Shown here: positions 37,352 through 47,797 of the stretch, piece by piece
Layout of the letters: every line of letters starts with the position of its first letter
How positions within the stretch are numbered: the stretch's first letter is position 1
Assembly (NCBI RefSeq): GCF_000429725.1
Contig: NZ_AUCK01000027.1
Span: 1-51,420 of the forward strand
Length of the DNA: 51,420 bases
Direction: 5' to 3'
Origin: Alkalicoccus chagannorensis DSM 18086
Lineage (GTDB): Bacteria > Bacillota > Bacilli > Bacillales > Salisediminibacteriaceae
Program-made: the position numbers and the translations under genes
The notes under the pieces: generated by a model
What the model saw: only the letters and a program-made list of their open reading frames with translations
Told to the model about the DNA's origin: nothing
The model's database searches: none

Positions 37352-37754
37352 AGGCAGATATGGATTGACTATTATGATTGCCCTGGCAAAAAAACACGGG
37401 GATAAACCGACGTCGCTGAAATCGATTGCCAAAGACCATAATTTATCGGAGCACTACCTCGAGCAGCTGATTGCTCCGCTGCGGAATGCGATGCTGGTCA
37501 AAAGTGTCCGTGGGGCATACGGCGGCTATATGCTTGCCAAAGATCCGGAAACCATTACGGCTGGAGATATTATCCGTGTACTGGAAGGACCGATCACACC
37601 AGTGGAAATCATTGATGACGAAGAGCCGGCCAAGCGGGATCTATGGATAAAAATACGCGATGCAGTAAAAGACGTTCTCGACTCGACGACGCTGCAGGAT
37701 CTCGCAGAGTACGAAGGAGACAACGGGCAGGACAACTACATGTTTTATATTTAG
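37335..37754 (+). CDS. cymR: Rrf2-family regulator CymR
   Basis: Winged-helix repressor that, with O-acetylserine sulfhydrylase CysK, controls cysteine and sulfur uptake genes in Bacilli. The 139-residue protein begins MKISTKGRYGLTIMIALAKKHG, and the recognition region SEHYLEQLIAPLRNAMLVKSVRGAYGGY is nearly identical to recalled B. subtilis CymR. It lacks the three cysteines of iron-sulfur Rrf2 sensors (IscR, NsrR), which supports CymR. TTG 37335 overlaps the preceding gene and has AGAGGGATGAG upstream. Being beside iscS and mnmA links sulfur supply control with sulfur transfer to tRNA. Confidence 0.92.
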   Translation: MKISTKGRYGLTIMIALAKKHGDKPTSLKSIAKDHNLSEHYLEQLIAPLRNAMLVKSVRGAYGGYMLAKDPETITAGDIIRVLEGPITPVEIIDDEEPAKRDLWIKIRDAVKDVLDSTTLQDLAEYEGDNGQDNYMFYI

Positions 37755-37778
37755 CATGCAGGAAAGGAGCGCAGCACA

Positions 37779-38930
37779 TTGAATAGAATTTACCTGGACC
37801 ACGCAGCGACCTCGCCGGTTCATCCGGAAGCGGCGGAAGCGATGCGTCCTTACTTGACGGAGATGTTCGGCAATCCGTCGTCCACCCATCATTTCGGAAG
37901 GCAGTCGCGTTCTGGACTGGATCGTTCCCGCCGCAGCATTGCCGCAGCCATTGGAGCGGCACCGGAGGATATCGTATTCACCGGTGGCGGTACGGAAGCG
38001 GATAACCTAGCTGTCCTCGGGTACGTCAGGCATCACCGTCCCAAGGAGGGTGGGCACGTTATAACGTGCCAGACCGAGCATCACGGTGTGCTCTATGCGT
38101 GCAGGCAGCTGGAACGCGAAGGCATCGAGGTCACGTATCTCCCTGTGGACGAGTACGGCAGAATCACGCCGCTGGACCTGCAGGAAGCGCTCCGGACGGA
38201 TACCCTGCTGGTCACGCTCATGACCGCCAATAACGAAACGGGCGTCGTCCACCCTGTCGAAGAGTTCGCAGCGGTTCTGAACGACCATCCGGCAGTATTT
38301 CATACTGATGCTGTACAGGCACTCGGCAAAATGGACATCAATGTACAGACGAACGGGGTCGATATGCTTGCAGCTTCTGCCCATAAGTTCAACGGGCCTA
38401 ACGGCATCGGCTTTCTGTATGTCCGTCCGGGCATCCAGCTCGATCCGCTGCTCTTTGGCGGACAGCAGGAACGGGGGCGTCGTGCAGGAACGGAGAATAC
38501 GGCCGGGGCAGTAGGAATGAGCAGAGCGCTGGAGCTCTCCCTGGAGCATCTCCAGGAGAGGCAGGAAAACTTTACCGGCATGAAACAGAAGATGAGTGAA
38601 CAGCTGCAAGCATCCGGCATCACGTTTCACGTGAACGGCAGTGGAACCAGTGTCCTGCCGAATGTGATGAACATCAGCTTCCCTGATGCGGATGTCGAGC
38701 AGCTTCTTATGAATCTCGATATTGAAGGTATTGCTGTATCGAGCGGCTCTGCCTGTACGGCAGGATCCGTAGAGCCGTCTCACGTGCTGACGGCGATGTT
38801 CGGAGACACTCCGAGGAGCAGGGCCGCTGTTCGTTTTAGTTTCGGGCTCGGGACAGAACCGGCCCACGTGGAAAAAGCAGCAGAAGCAGTCGTCCGGGTA
38901 ATGGACCGGATGAAGGCTGCGAAGCTGTAA
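37779..38930 (+). CDS. iscS: Cysteine desulfurase (IscS/YrvO type)
   Basis: PLP enzyme that takes sulfur from cysteine as a persulfide. The 383-residue protein has the PLP lysine in SAHKFNGP (Lys203) and the persulfide cysteine in SSGSACTAGS (Cys326), in the long class I loop. mnmA is 18 bases downstream, so the likely sulfur acceptor is MnmA directly, as shown for B. subtilis YrvO. It is therefore probably dedicated to tRNA thiolation rather than general iron-sulfur assembly. TTG 37779 is preceded by AAAGGAG with 9-base spacing. Confidence 0.95.
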   Translation: MNRIYLDHAATSPVHPEAAEAMRPYLTEMFGNPSSTHHFGRQSRSGLDRSRRSIAAAIGAAPEDIVFTGGGTEADNLAVLGYVRHHRPKEGGHVITCQTEHHGVLYACRQLEREGIEVTYLPVDEYGRITPLDLQEALRTDTLLVTLMTANNETGVVHPVEEFAAVLNDHPAVFHTDAVQALGKMDINVQTNGVDMLAASAHKFNGPNGIGFLYVRPGIQLDPLLFGGQQERGRRAGTENTAGAVGMSRALELSLEHLQERQENFTGMKQKMSEQLQASGITFHVNGSGTSVLPNVMNISFPDADVEQLLMNLDIEGIAVSSGSACTAGSVEPSHVLTAMFGDTPRSRAAVRFSFGLGTEPAHVEKAAEAVVRVMDRMKAAKL

Positions 38931-40055
<1,125 letters not shown>

Positions 40056-40071
40056 CCAGCTGTACCGATGA

Positions 40072-40112
40072 AGCGCTCATGGCAGCTGAAGGTCATGAGC
40101 GCTCTTTGTGTT
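40072..40112 (+). terminator. Terminator of cymR-iscS-mnmA
   Basis: AGCGCTCATG (40072-40081) and CATGAGCGCT (40094-40103), perfect 10-bp stem, then CTTTGTGTT. Confidence 0.8.
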
Positions 40113-40154
40113 CCATTCCACCTCGTGCTGAGCCTTGATGATCGGGAGAACCGG

Positions 40155-40243
40155 CGCTGAAACCGGCCTGACTTTCAGCGTGCTTTTTCTTCAGGAGCCC
40201 GCAGGCTTGCGCTTCGTGCGGTTCCTGAAAGAAAAGAAAAAGC
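40155..40243. repeat. Two overlapping hairpins between mnmA and the TPR gene
   Basis: CGCTGAAA (40155-40162)/TTTCAGCG (40173-40180) is followed by TGCTTTTTCTT and looks like a second terminator. That T-rich tract then begins a longer imperfect inverted repeat, GCTTTTTCTTCAGGAGCCCG (from 40182) with TGCGGTTCCTGAAAG..AAAAAGC (to 40243). The rest of the 330-base gap holds no visible gene or promoter. Confidence 0.6.
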
Positions 40244-40446
40244 AGTGCTGTTTCTGGAGCCGTGACTGCAGCCAGAAACTACAGATGCCGGGCGCTTTTC
40301 CCGTTAACACTCGAGGAATTCAGCACTTTGTCAATAAAAGAGGATTACCGCAGAAGAAGACGGCAGCCTGGTTTGATCAGAATCGGACCTCGATCAACCG
40401 AGCTGTCATCAGGAGAAAATGAAAACTCATTGAAGGAGGTCTTGTC

Positions 40447-41115
40447 ATGGATTTAAATGAACAGGCTGTGCAGGAAATGCAGGAAGGCAATATTGAAGAA
40501 GCGGCGAAACTGCTGAACGAAGCGATCGAAAAGAACCCGGAAGATGCTGTTGCGTTTACCAATTTCGGCAATCTGCTGGCAGCAGTCGGAGAAGAGGACC
40601 GCGCTGTCACGTTTTATGAGAAAGCGATTGAAATTGACGACACCGTCGGAGCTGCCTATTACGGTGTCGGTAATCTGTATTATAATCAGGAAGAGTACAA
40701 GAAGGCGATCAGTTCCTATCTTGCCGCGCAGAAAAACGGGCTTCACCAAGGGGACGTGTATTACATGCTCGGGATGAGTTATTTTCAGTCCGGAGACGTT
40801 ATGCGTGCACTTCCACAGCTGCAGACTTCCATTGAATTGAATCCAGAAGACGTCGACGCACGCTTTCATTATGGACTGGCACTCGCACAGCAGGAAGAGA
40901 TTCCCGAGGCCAAAGCGCAGTTTGACCGAGTGCTCGAACTGGATGATTCCCACGCTGATGCGATGTTCAACTACGGTGTCGCTCTGGCATACGAGGAAGA
41001 TGCCCATGGCGCATTAAATATGTTTGAGCGAGCGCTCGACGCTCAGCCGGACCACGCCTTGGCAGCCAATGGCCGGGAACAGATGACAAAAATCATCGAC
41101 AGCCTCGAGGACTAG
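40447..41115 (+). CDS. Tetratricopeptide-repeat protein (YrrB-like)
   Basis: A 222-residue protein composed almost wholly of about six TPR units (for example EGNIEEAAKLLNEAIEKNP, EEDRAVTFYEKAIEID, EEYKKAISSYLAAQ). There is no signal peptide or membrane segment, so it is a cytosolic adaptor. B. subtilis YrrB has the same place between mnmA and recD2 and a solved TPR structure, but no firm function. AAGGAGG precedes the ATG. recD2 starts 8 bases after its stop, so the two are co-transcribed. Confidence 0.9.
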   Translation: MDLNEQAVQEMQEGNIEEAAKLLNEAIEKNPEDAVAFTNFGNLLAAVGEEDRAVTFYEKAIEIDDTVGAAYYGVGNLYYNQEEYKKAISSYLAAQKNGLHQGDVYYMLGMSYFQSGDVMRALPQLQTSIELNPEDVDARFHYGLALAQQEEIPEAKAQFDRVLELDDSHADAMFNYGVALAYEEDAHGALNMFERALDAQPDHALAANGREQMTKIIDSLED

Positions 41116-41123
41116 GAGGGATC

Positions 41124-43391
41124 ATGGTGGAGGAGACAACCCCGTATATTAAAGGAGAGCTTCTCCACCTGATTTATCATCAGGAAGACTCTCTTTATAC
41201 CGTGGCGAAAATCAAAAAACAGGCGGCTTCTTTTGAGTGGAAAGAAAAAGAGATGGTGGTCGTCGGACTGATGGCAAAGCCCGAGCAGGACATCACCTAT
41301 ATTTTCTACGGCTCGCTCCAGGAGCATCCAAGGTTCGGGAAGCAGTTCCGCTTTGACACGTATGAAAAGAAAAAGCCGGATACAAAACATGGCCTAGAGC
41401 TCTATTTCTCCAGTGACCGTTTTCCGGGCATAGGTCGGAAAACAGCAGAAAAAATCGTAGACCACTTCGGTCTCGACGCGATTTCCGCGATTCTGGCACG
41501 TCCAAGCAGACTGACAGAGATTCCGAAGCTGGACAGTGAAAAAGCGGATGCAGTACATAAACAGCTGCTGGAGGATCAAGGCATCGAGGAAGTTCTGACC
41601 AGGTTGTATGCCTATGGTTTCGGTCTTCATCTGGCGATTAAAATTTATCAGACCTATAAGACGGAAGCAGTCGAGATTATTGAGAAGAACCCGTATCAAA
41701 TGGTAGAGGACGTCGAGGGCATCGGTTTTGCGAAAGCGGACCAGATCGGTCATCATCAAGGCATCCGCGGCAGCCATCCTGACCGGATCCGTGCGGCGCT
41801 CCAGTATACGCTGCATGAACACTGCCTGAGCGACGGGCACGTGTATGCCGATCGGGAGGAGATCATCCAACGCGCCGTCGATCTACTGGAAAAAGACAGC
41901 GAAGAGCGCATTGATCCGGAGAAGGCGGCGGCCATTGTGGTCGAACTCGACGAGGAAGGGAAGATCATCACGGAAGACAACCGCATGTATATTCCCTCTC
42001 TTTATTACGCGGAACAGGGGATTGCATCCAATGTGCGCCGGATCATGGATCAGCGGAACATGGAATTTCCAGAATCCGAGCTGCTCAAAGCTATTGGGCA
42101 AGTCGAAGATAAACATGATATCACATACGCACCATCACAGCAGCAGGCTGTGATGGAGGCAGTCACCTCGCCGGTGATGATGCTGACAGGCGGGCCTGGA
42201 ACCGGAAAAACGACCGTCATCCAGGGGGTGATTGAAGTCTATGCCGAGCTGCACGGCCTTTCTATCCGCAAAGATGATTACGAAGGGAAAACGTTCCCCT
42301 TTCTGCTCGCAGCTCCGACGGGAAGAGCGGCGAAGCGGATGAAGGAGTCTACGGGCATGCCCGCAGGAACCATCCACCGGCTCCTCGGCTACAAAGGCCT
42401 GGAATCGGAAGGGTTCGAAAAAGATGAGGATACGCCGTTGGACGGAAGTCTCCTGATCATTGATGAAATGTCGATGGTCGACACGTGGCTCGCGAATCAG
42501 CTGTTCCGGGCGGTGCCGAATGGGATGCAGGTGCTCATTGTAGGAGATGAGGATCAGCTTCCGTCAGTCGGGCCGGGGCAGGTACTTGCCGATCTGCTTG
42601 CTTCTTCCTGCGTGCCGGTCGTGAAGCTCACCGATATTTACCGTCAATCGTACGACTCCCAGATTATCACGTTTTCCCACGACATTAAGGAAGGCCGGCT
42701 GCCGGAAAAGATCGACCATTCCAGCAGTGATCTGCGCTTTTTCAGCTGCGGGCCGGATGCAGCGGCGGAGATGATTACCGCGATCTGCAGGCGTGCAGTG
42801 GAAAAGGGCTACACGGCGAGAGAGATTCAAGTGCTCGCACCGATGTATCGAGGACCTGCCGGCATTACCGCGCTCAACCTCCAGCTGCAGGAGCTGTTTA
42901 ATCCAAAGCGTCCGGGGACGAAAGAAGTGTCCTTCGGTGATGTGAGCTACCGTGTCGGCGACATGGTGCTGCAGCTCGTGAATAACCTGGAAGATAACGT
43001 GTTTAACGGGGACCGCGGCGAAATTGTCGCCATTTTGACGGAAAAAGAAACGGCGGAAAAGCAGCTGCAGCTCGTGATTGCTTTTGATGGAACGGAAGTG
43101 ACGTACACGAGGCAGGATTTAACACAGATTACCCATGCCTACTGCTGTTCCATCCATAAGTCGCAGGGCAGCGAATTTCCGATGGTCATCATGCCGGTCG
43201 TGAGAAGTTATTCGCGCATGCTGCGAAGAAAACTGATTTACACCGGTATCACCAGGGCACAGCAGTTCCTGCTGCTGTGCGGGGAATGGTCTTCGCTGTC
43301 GTATGCTGTCCAGACAGACGGGGAAGAAGAGCGGAATACAACGCTCGTCCACCGTCTTCAGCCGGAAGAGGAGCATGTTGACAACGGATAA
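41124..43391 (+). CDS. recD2: SF1B DNA helicase RecD2
   Basis: 5'-3' helicase of the RecD2 type, working without RecB and RecC in DNA repair and fork maintenance. The 755 residues include an N-terminal OB domain, tandem helix-hairpin-helix segments (FPGIGRKTAEKI near 100-111, VEDVEGIGFAKAD near 194-206), Walker A GGPGTGKT (356-363), Walker B LLIIDEMSMVD, and the C-terminal helicase motifs with THAYCCSIHKSQGSEF. GGAGGG precedes the ATG. The -35 box of the alaS promoter overlaps its last codons. B. subtilis yrrC has the same neighbours. Confidence 0.96.
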   Translation: MVEETTPYIKGELLHLIYHQEDSLYTVAKIKKQAASFEWKEKEMVVVGLMAKPEQDITYIFYGSLQEHPRFGKQFRFDTYEKKKPDTKHGLELYFSSDRFPGIGRKTAEKIVDHFGLDAISAILARPSRLTEIPKLDSEKADAVHKQLLEDQGIEEVLTRLYAYGFGLHLAIKIYQTYKTEAVEIIEKNPYQMVEDVEGIGFAKADQIGHHQGIRGSHPDRIRAALQYTLHEHCLSDGHVYADREEIIQRAVDLLEKDSEERIDPEKAAAIVVELDEEGKIITEDNRMYIPSLYYAEQGIASNVRRIMDQRNMEFPESELLKAIGQVEDKHDITYAPSQQQAVMEAVTSPVMMLTGGPGTGKTTVIQGVIEVYAELHGLSIRKDDYEGKTFPFLLAAPTGRAAKRMKESTGMPAGTIHRLLGYKGLESEGFEKDEDTPLDGSLLIIDEMSMVDTWLANQLFRAVPNGMQVLIVGDEDQLPSVGPGQVLADLLASSCVPVVKLTDIYRQSYDSQIITFSHDIKEGRLPEKIDHSSSDLRFFSCGPDAAAEMITAICRRAVEKGYTAREIQVLAPMYRGPAGITALNLQLQELFNPKRPGTKEVSFGDVSYRVGDMVLQLVNNLEDNVFNGDRGEIVAILTEKETAEKQLQLVIAFDGTEVTYTRQDLTQITHAYCCSIHKSQGSEFPMVIMPVVRSYSRMLRRKLIYTGITRAQQFLLLCGEWSSLSYAVQTDGEEERNTTLVHRLQPEEEHVDNG

Positions 43392-43407
43392 CACTTCTTT
43401 CTATAAT
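43378..43407 (+). promoter_or_regulatory. Promoter of the alaS leader
   Basis: TTGACA (43378-43383), 18-base spacer, TATAAT (43402-43407), both perfect. The -35 box lies within the final codons of recD2. Confidence 0.92.
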
Positions 43408-43413
43408 GAGGAA

Positions 43414-43652
43414 GGATAAGAAACGTGAAGACGGAGGTACGTTGGCTGAGCCCGCCTGCCAGAGAGTGGTTTCCCTGGGCTGGAAGAAACCACGGTGAAG
43501 ACAGCTGACAGCTTCTCCTGAGTGCAGTTAAAACCTGCCGGCAGGCACCCGTTATGTGCTGGTCAAGGGGACAGCTGCAGGACGGCTGTAACCAGGGTGG
43601 TACCGCGTGATTTATCTCGTCCCTGTTTTTAGACAGGAGACGGGATTTTTTT
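43414..43652 (+). promoter_or_regulatory. T-box leader sensing uncharged tRNA-Ala
   Basis: T-box AGGGTGGTACCGCG at 43594-43607, followed by the terminator 43617-43652 (CTCGTCCCTGT..ACAGGAGACGGGA, seven T). In Stem I, GTTGGCTG near 43440 pairs with CAGCTGAC, and the specifier reads GCT (43511-43513) just before CTCC, which pairs with GGAG near 43434. GCT encodes alanine, matching alaS. It should raise alaS expression when tRNA-Ala is uncharged. Confidence 0.92.
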
Positions 43653-43685
43653 ATGGACTTAGATTTTTAAAGGAGGAACACACAC

Positions 43686-46313
43686 ATGAACGCGTTAACG
43701 TCAGCAGAAGTCCGTCAGATGTATCTGGACTTTTTCAAAGAAAAAGGACATGCCGTGGAGCCGAGCGCTCCCCTCGTCCCGCACGAAGATGCCTCCCTGC
43801 TCTGGATCAACAGCGGGGTAGCTACTTTAAAAAAATACTTCGACGGACGGGTAATCCCGGACAATCCACGTATCGTGAATGCGCAGAAATCGATCCGGAC
43901 CAACGATATTGAGAACGTAGGAAAAACAGCTCGCCATCATACGTTTTTTGAGATGCTCGGCAATTTTTCCATCGGAGAATACTTCAAAAAAGAAGCGATC
44001 CACTGGGCCTGGGAGTTTTTAACGAGTGAGCGGTGGATCGGTTTTGACCCGGACCGGCTTGCGGTAACGATTTACCCGGAAGACGACGAAGCCTTCCGGA
44101 TCTGGCATGAGGAAGTCGGCCTGCCGGAAGAACGGATCATCCGTCTGGAAGAAAACTTCTGGGACATCGGAGAAGGACCATGCGGACCGAATACGGAGAT
44201 CTTCTACGACCGCGGTCCGGCCTACGGCGACGATGAAGAAGAGCCGGAAATGTATCCCGGCGGGGAAAACGAACGTCATCTGGAAATCTGGAACCTGGTG
44301 TTCTCCCAGTTCAACCACAATCCGGACCACAGCTACACGCCGCTGCCGAAGAAGAACATTGATACCGGCATGGGACTGGAACGGATGGTATCTGTGATCC
44401 AGGATGCACCGACAAACTTTGATACCGATCTGTTCATGCCGATCATCCGTGAAACGGCCTCTGTTTCCGGCAGGGACTACGGCAGCAGTGATGAACTCGA
44501 CACGGCGTTTAAAGTGATCGCCGACCACGTGCGGACCGTGACGTTTGCCGTTGGTGACGGAGCACTCCCATCCAACGAAGGACGCGGCTACGTTCTCCGC
44601 CGGCTGCTGCGGCGCGCGGTGCGTTATGCTAAAGTGCTCGGGATCGAGGAGCCGTTCATGTATCGCCTTGTCCCTATCGTCGGCGGTGTCATGGAAGAAT
44701 TTTATCCGGAAGTAAAGGAAAAACAGGACTTCATCCAGAAAGTCATGAAAAATGAAGAAGAACGCTTTCACGAAACGCTGCACGATGGTCTGACGATGCT
44801 GCAGAAAGTCATTGCTCGTGCATCCAGGGACGGCCGCCGCCTTGTGTCCGGTGAGGACGTGTTCAAGCTTTATGATACGTATGGCTTCCCAGTCGATCTC
44901 ACAGAGGAGTACGTCGAAGAAGCCGGACTGGAAACCGACAGAGAAGGTTTTGAGCAGGAGATGGAAAAACAGCGTGCAAGAGCCCGCGCCGCTCGTCAGG
45001 ACAGTGGGTCGATGCAGCAGCAGGATGAAGTACTCGGGGCGATTACCGTGCCATCCACCTTCATCGGCTATACACAGCTGCAGCAGGAAACGAAGGTCAC
45101 TGCGATTGTGAAAGACAAAGCCGAAGCAGACCTCGCCTCTGCCGGGGAAGAAGTACACTTCATGCTGGACGAGACGCCGTTCTATGCCGAAAGCGGCGGA
45201 CAGACTGCGGATGTTGGAACTGTGCAGGGAGACGCTGTTGTCCGGGTGACGGACGTACAGACAGCTCCGAACGGACAGCACCTGCACACGGGTGTGATTG
45301 AGTCGGGCACGCTTCGAACAGGAGCTGTAGTAACAGCAGAAGTAGCCGAGGGCGCACGCAAGGCCATCATCAAAAACCACTCGGCGACTCACTTGATGCA
45401 TCAGGCACTGAAAGATGTCCTCGGTGAACATGTCAATCAGGCCGGCTCGCTCGTCGAACCGCATCGTCTCCGTTTCGATTTCTCCCATTTCGGTCAGGTG
45501 ACAGAGGAAGAAATGGAGCGGATCGAGACAGCAGTAAACGAGAAGATCTGGGAAGCCCTGCCGGTCGACATTTTTGAAACAAGCCTGGATCAGGCGAAAG
45601 AAATGGGTGCCATGGCGCTCTTCGGTGAAAAATACGCATCTGATGTACGTGTCGTACAGATGGAAGACTACAGCCTGGAGCTCTGTGGAGGCTGTCACGT
45701 TCAGAATACAGCAGAAATCGGGCTGTTTAAAATCGTTTCCGAAGCCGGCATCGGCGCCGGTGTCCGCAGAATCGAAGCAGTCACAGCGAAGAACGCATAT
45801 GAATTCATGAACGGTCGTCTTGATAAACTGAAGGAGGCTGCAGACAGCCTGAAAGCTTCTGTGGATGATGTACCGGAACGGGTGCACCAGCTGCAGCAGC
45901 AGCTCAGGGAGAGGGAGAAGGAGAATGAATCCCTTTCAGCCAAGCTCGGTCAGATGCAGGCAGGGAGTCTCCTTGATCAAATGACGGATGTCAACGGGGT
46001 GCCGGTTCTTGCGGAACAGGTGAACGCAGCTGACATGAACGCCCTGCGTCAGCTCGCTGATTCCTTGAAAGAGAAAGTAGATTCAGGTATTCTCGTGCTT
46101 GCGGCAGTGAGCAGCGGGAAAGTCAATATTGTCGCAAGCGTCTCGGACGATCTGGTAAAAGACGGCCATCACGCCGGCAACATCGTCAAAGAAGTCGCAG
46201 CAGCGTGCGGCGGCGGGGGCGGCGGCCGTCCGAACATGGCTCAGGCAGGAGGGAAAGATCCTTCTAAAGTAAAAGAAGCACTCGCCGCAGTACCGGAACT
46301 TGTAAAGAATTAG
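43686..46313 (+). CDS. alaS: Alanine-tRNA ligase
   Basis: Charges tRNA-Ala and edits misacylated Ser and Gly. The 875 residues comprise the class II catalytic domain ([21 protein letters not shown]), tRNA-recognition helices, the editing domain with [11 protein letters not shown] and CGGCHV zinc-site residues (all four ligand positions present), and the C-Ala/DHHA1 domain with [29 protein letters not shown] precedes the ATG. It stands after its own T-box and is followed about 85 bases later by ireB, ruvX and yrzB. Confidence 0.97.
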   Translation: MNALTSAEVRQMYLDFFKEKGHAVEPSAPLVPHEDASLLWINSGVATLKKYFDGRVIPDNPRIVNAQKSIRTNDIENVGKTARHHTFFEMLGNFSIGEYFKKEAIHWAWEFLTSERWIGFDPDRLAVTIYPEDDEAFRIWHEEVGLPEERIIRLEENFWDIGEGPCGPNTEIFYDRGPAYGDDEEEPEMYPGGENERHLEIWNLVFSQFNHNPDHSYTPLPKKNIDTGMGLERMVSVIQDAPTNFDTDLFMPIIRETASVSGRDYGSSDELDTAFKVIADHVRTVTFAVGDGALPSNEGRGYVLRRLLRRAVRYAKVLGIEEPFMYRLVPIVGGVMEEFYPEVKEKQDFIQKVMKNEEERFHETLHDGLTMLQKVIARASRDGRRLVSGEDVFKLYDTYGFPVDLTEEYVEEAGLETDREGFEQEMEKQRARARAARQDSGSMQQQDEVLGAITVPSTFIGYTQLQQETKVTAIVKDKAEADLASAGEEVHFMLDETPFYAESGGQTADVGTVQGDAVVRVTDVQTAPNGQHLHTGVIESGTLRTGAVVTAEVAEGARKAIIKNHSATHLMHQALKDVLGEHVNQAGSLVEPHRLRFDFSHFGQVTEEEMERIETAVNEKIWEALPVDIFETSLDQAKEMGAMALFGEKYASDVRVVQMEDYSLELCGGCHVQNTAEIGLFKIVSEAGIGAGVRRIEAVTAKNAYEFMNGRLDKLKEAADSLKASVDDVPERVHQLQQQLREREKENESLSAKLGQMQAGSLLDQMTDVNGVPVLAEQVNAADMNALRQLADSLKEKVDSGILVLAAVSSGKVNIVASVSDDLVKDGHHAGNIVKEVAAACGGGGGGRPNMAQAGGKDPSKVKEALAAVPELVKN

Positions 46314-46397
46314 TCCGCTTTCGTGTACAATGACCCAAAAGCATACTAGAATGAAGGTACTGAGATTAGTGAAACAAGGAAGAGGGAGGGCGGGAAC

Positions 46398-46670
46398 ATG
46401 AGCTCTATGGATAAAACGATGAAGTTCAATTTCAACGAAGACGATTCGATGGATGAACAGGTCCGGGAACTGCTGACGCACGTACACGGCTCACTGGATG
46501 AGAAAGGGTACAACCCGATCAATCAAATCGTCGGCTACCTGCTGTCCGGCGATCCTGCATACATTCCGAGACACAATGACGCCCGCACGATGATCCGGAA
46601 ATTGGAGAGAGATGAGATCATTGAACAGCTCGTAAGATCCTATCTCTCGGATCATGTGAAGGGGAAGTAA
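46398..46670 (+). CDS. ireB: IreB family regulatory phosphoprotein (YrzL, UPF0297)
   Basis: A 90-residue protein; in Enterococcus IreB is phosphorylated by the PASTA kinase IreK and affects cephalosporin tolerance. The sequence [17 protein letters not shown] and [17 protein letters not shown] then [21 protein letters not shown] is nearly invariant across the family. The N-terminal phosphoacceptor Thr (TMKFNF) is present. GGGAGGGCGGG precedes the ATG. It overlaps ruvX by one base (TAATG), so the pair is translationally coupled. The role in this host is inferred from the family. Confidence 0.95.
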   Translation: MSSMDKTMKFNFNEDDSMDEQVRELLTHVHGSLDEKGYNPINQIVGYLLSGDPAYIPRHNDARTMIRKLERDEIIEQLVRSYLSDHVKGK

Positions 46671-47086
46671 TGAAAATACTCGGACTGGATGTAGGAACAA
46701 AAACAATCGGTACGGCTGTAAGCGATGCGCTCGGGTGGACAGCACAGGGAATTACAACCATCCGGCGGACCGAAGAAGAAGAGGATCTGCAGGCGGTTCT
46801 TGCACTCGCAAAAGAGCATGAAGTTTCTGAGTTTGTCGTTGGTCATCCGAAAAACATGAACGGCACGATTGGACCGAGTGCAGAACTATGTGAAGATTTC
46901 GCAGAAAAACTGCGCACTGCTTCCGGAATGCCAGTGCACCTCTGGGATGAACGAATGACCACGATGGCTGCAGAGCGCGTCATGGTAGACGCTGACGTAA
47001 GCCGGAAAAAGCGAAAAAAAGTAATCGATAAAATGGCGGCGGTCATGATCCTGCAGAATTACCTCGACCGCCGCAGCTCAACTTAA
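46670..47086 (+). CDS. ruvX: RuvX/YqgF family nuclease (YrrK)
   Basis: A 138-residue RNase H-like protein, annotated as putative Holliday junction resolvase and implicated in pre-16S rRNA 5' maturation. Motifs: [15 protein letters not shown] (catalytic Asp7), [17 protein letters not shown] (near 60-76), and [13 protein letters not shown] plus [14 protein letters not shown] at the C-terminus with the final acidic ligand. It starts within the ireB stop (TAATG) and is followed by yrzB after 11 bases. Confidence 0.96.
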   Translation: MKILGLDVGTKTIGTAVSDALGWTAQGITTIRRTEEEEDLQAVLALAKEHEVSEFVVGHPKNMNGTIGPSAELCEDFAEKLRTASGMPVHLWDERMTTMAAERVMVDADVSRKKRKKVIDKMAAVMILQNYLDRRSST

Positions 47087-47097
47087 GGAGGCTCACG

Positions 47098-47397
47098 ATG
47101 TCTGAAATTGATATTAAACAGCCGGAAGGGGACGACAACAAAATCGTCATTCCGGATGAGGACGGCAACGAACATTTATTTGAAATTCTCTTTACGTTCG
47201 ACGTAGATAGTACAGAGAAATCCTACATGGTGCTCGCACCGGAAGGAACAAATGAAGACGAAGAGGAAGAAGAAGTGGAGGTTCATGCGTTTCGATATGA
47301 AGAATCGGAAGGCGGGGACATTTCCCTTTTCCCAATTGAAACAGAGGAAGAGTGGGACATGGTAGAAGAACTTCTTAATACGTTCTCGGAAGAATAA
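47098..47397 (+). CDS. DUF1292 protein YrzB
   Basis: A very acidic 99-residue cytosolic protein of the DUF1292 family (IVIPDEDGNEHLFEILFTFDV, then a run of Glu near 57-62). Function unknown. It is conserved in the order yrzL-yrrK-yrzB in Bacilli. AAGGAGGC precedes the ATG. A strong hairpin follows, so this ends the alaS-distal unit. The Glu run may reflect salt adaptation, but acidic tracts are also normal in this family. Confidence 0.9.
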   Translation: MSEIDIKQPEGDDNKIVIPDEDGNEHLFEILFTFDVDSTEKSYMVLAPEGTNEDEEEEEVEVHAFRYEESEGGDISLFPIETEEEWDMVEELLNTFSEE

Positions 47398-47455
47398 ATG
47401 AAGCGGTGCACGCAGACGGACCAGGTTCATCTGCGTGAAGAAGCAATAGAAATGA

Positions 47456-47490
47456 GAACCCCGGCAGGATCGCTCCTGCCGGGGTTCTGT
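47456..47490 (+). terminator. Terminator-like hairpin after yrzB
   Basis: A perfect 14-bp stem GAACCCCGGCAGGA/TCCTGCCGGGGTTC with a 4-nt loop; the following TGTATAC is not a good U-run. Confidence 0.7.
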
Positions 47491-47496
47491 ATACAT

Positions 47497-47675
47497 GCTG
47501 CAGAAGACAGAAATGCAGCCCCCTTTTGGCCGAAGGAAGAAGGGAGTCGTTGAGCCCGCTGCCTCCGGAAATGGCGGCTGTGCCGGCTGCGCGGGAAGTA
47601 CGACACCTTCTCTATACATCCTGCATCGACGCCCGCACACCGTCTCTGTCAAGGGGCGCTTTGCGCTTTTGCTCT
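47497..47675 (+). repeat. Possible far-diverged dispersed repeat, copy F
   Basis: Follows the yrzB hairpin, as other copies follow terminators. Shares the tail GGGGCGCTTTGCGCTTTTG (47653-47671), GCTGCGCGGGAAG and CGCCCGCACACCG with other copies; the rest does not align. No gene is seen in this interval. Confidence 0.4.
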
Positions 47676-47797
47676 GTCCGCTGACGCGTCGGCTGTTTGT
47701 TTATTCGTACTGGAGAAAAAACTTATATATTTTCGGTGCTTCCCCCACATGAAAAGTGGAATATTGTATAATAAAGTCTGGAAGGGGGAGACTCCGT

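Noticed and set aside
44019-45887. 622-codon open frame on the minus strand opposite alaS
   Set aside because: Antisense shadow of a conserved gene with intact motifs; no start signal.
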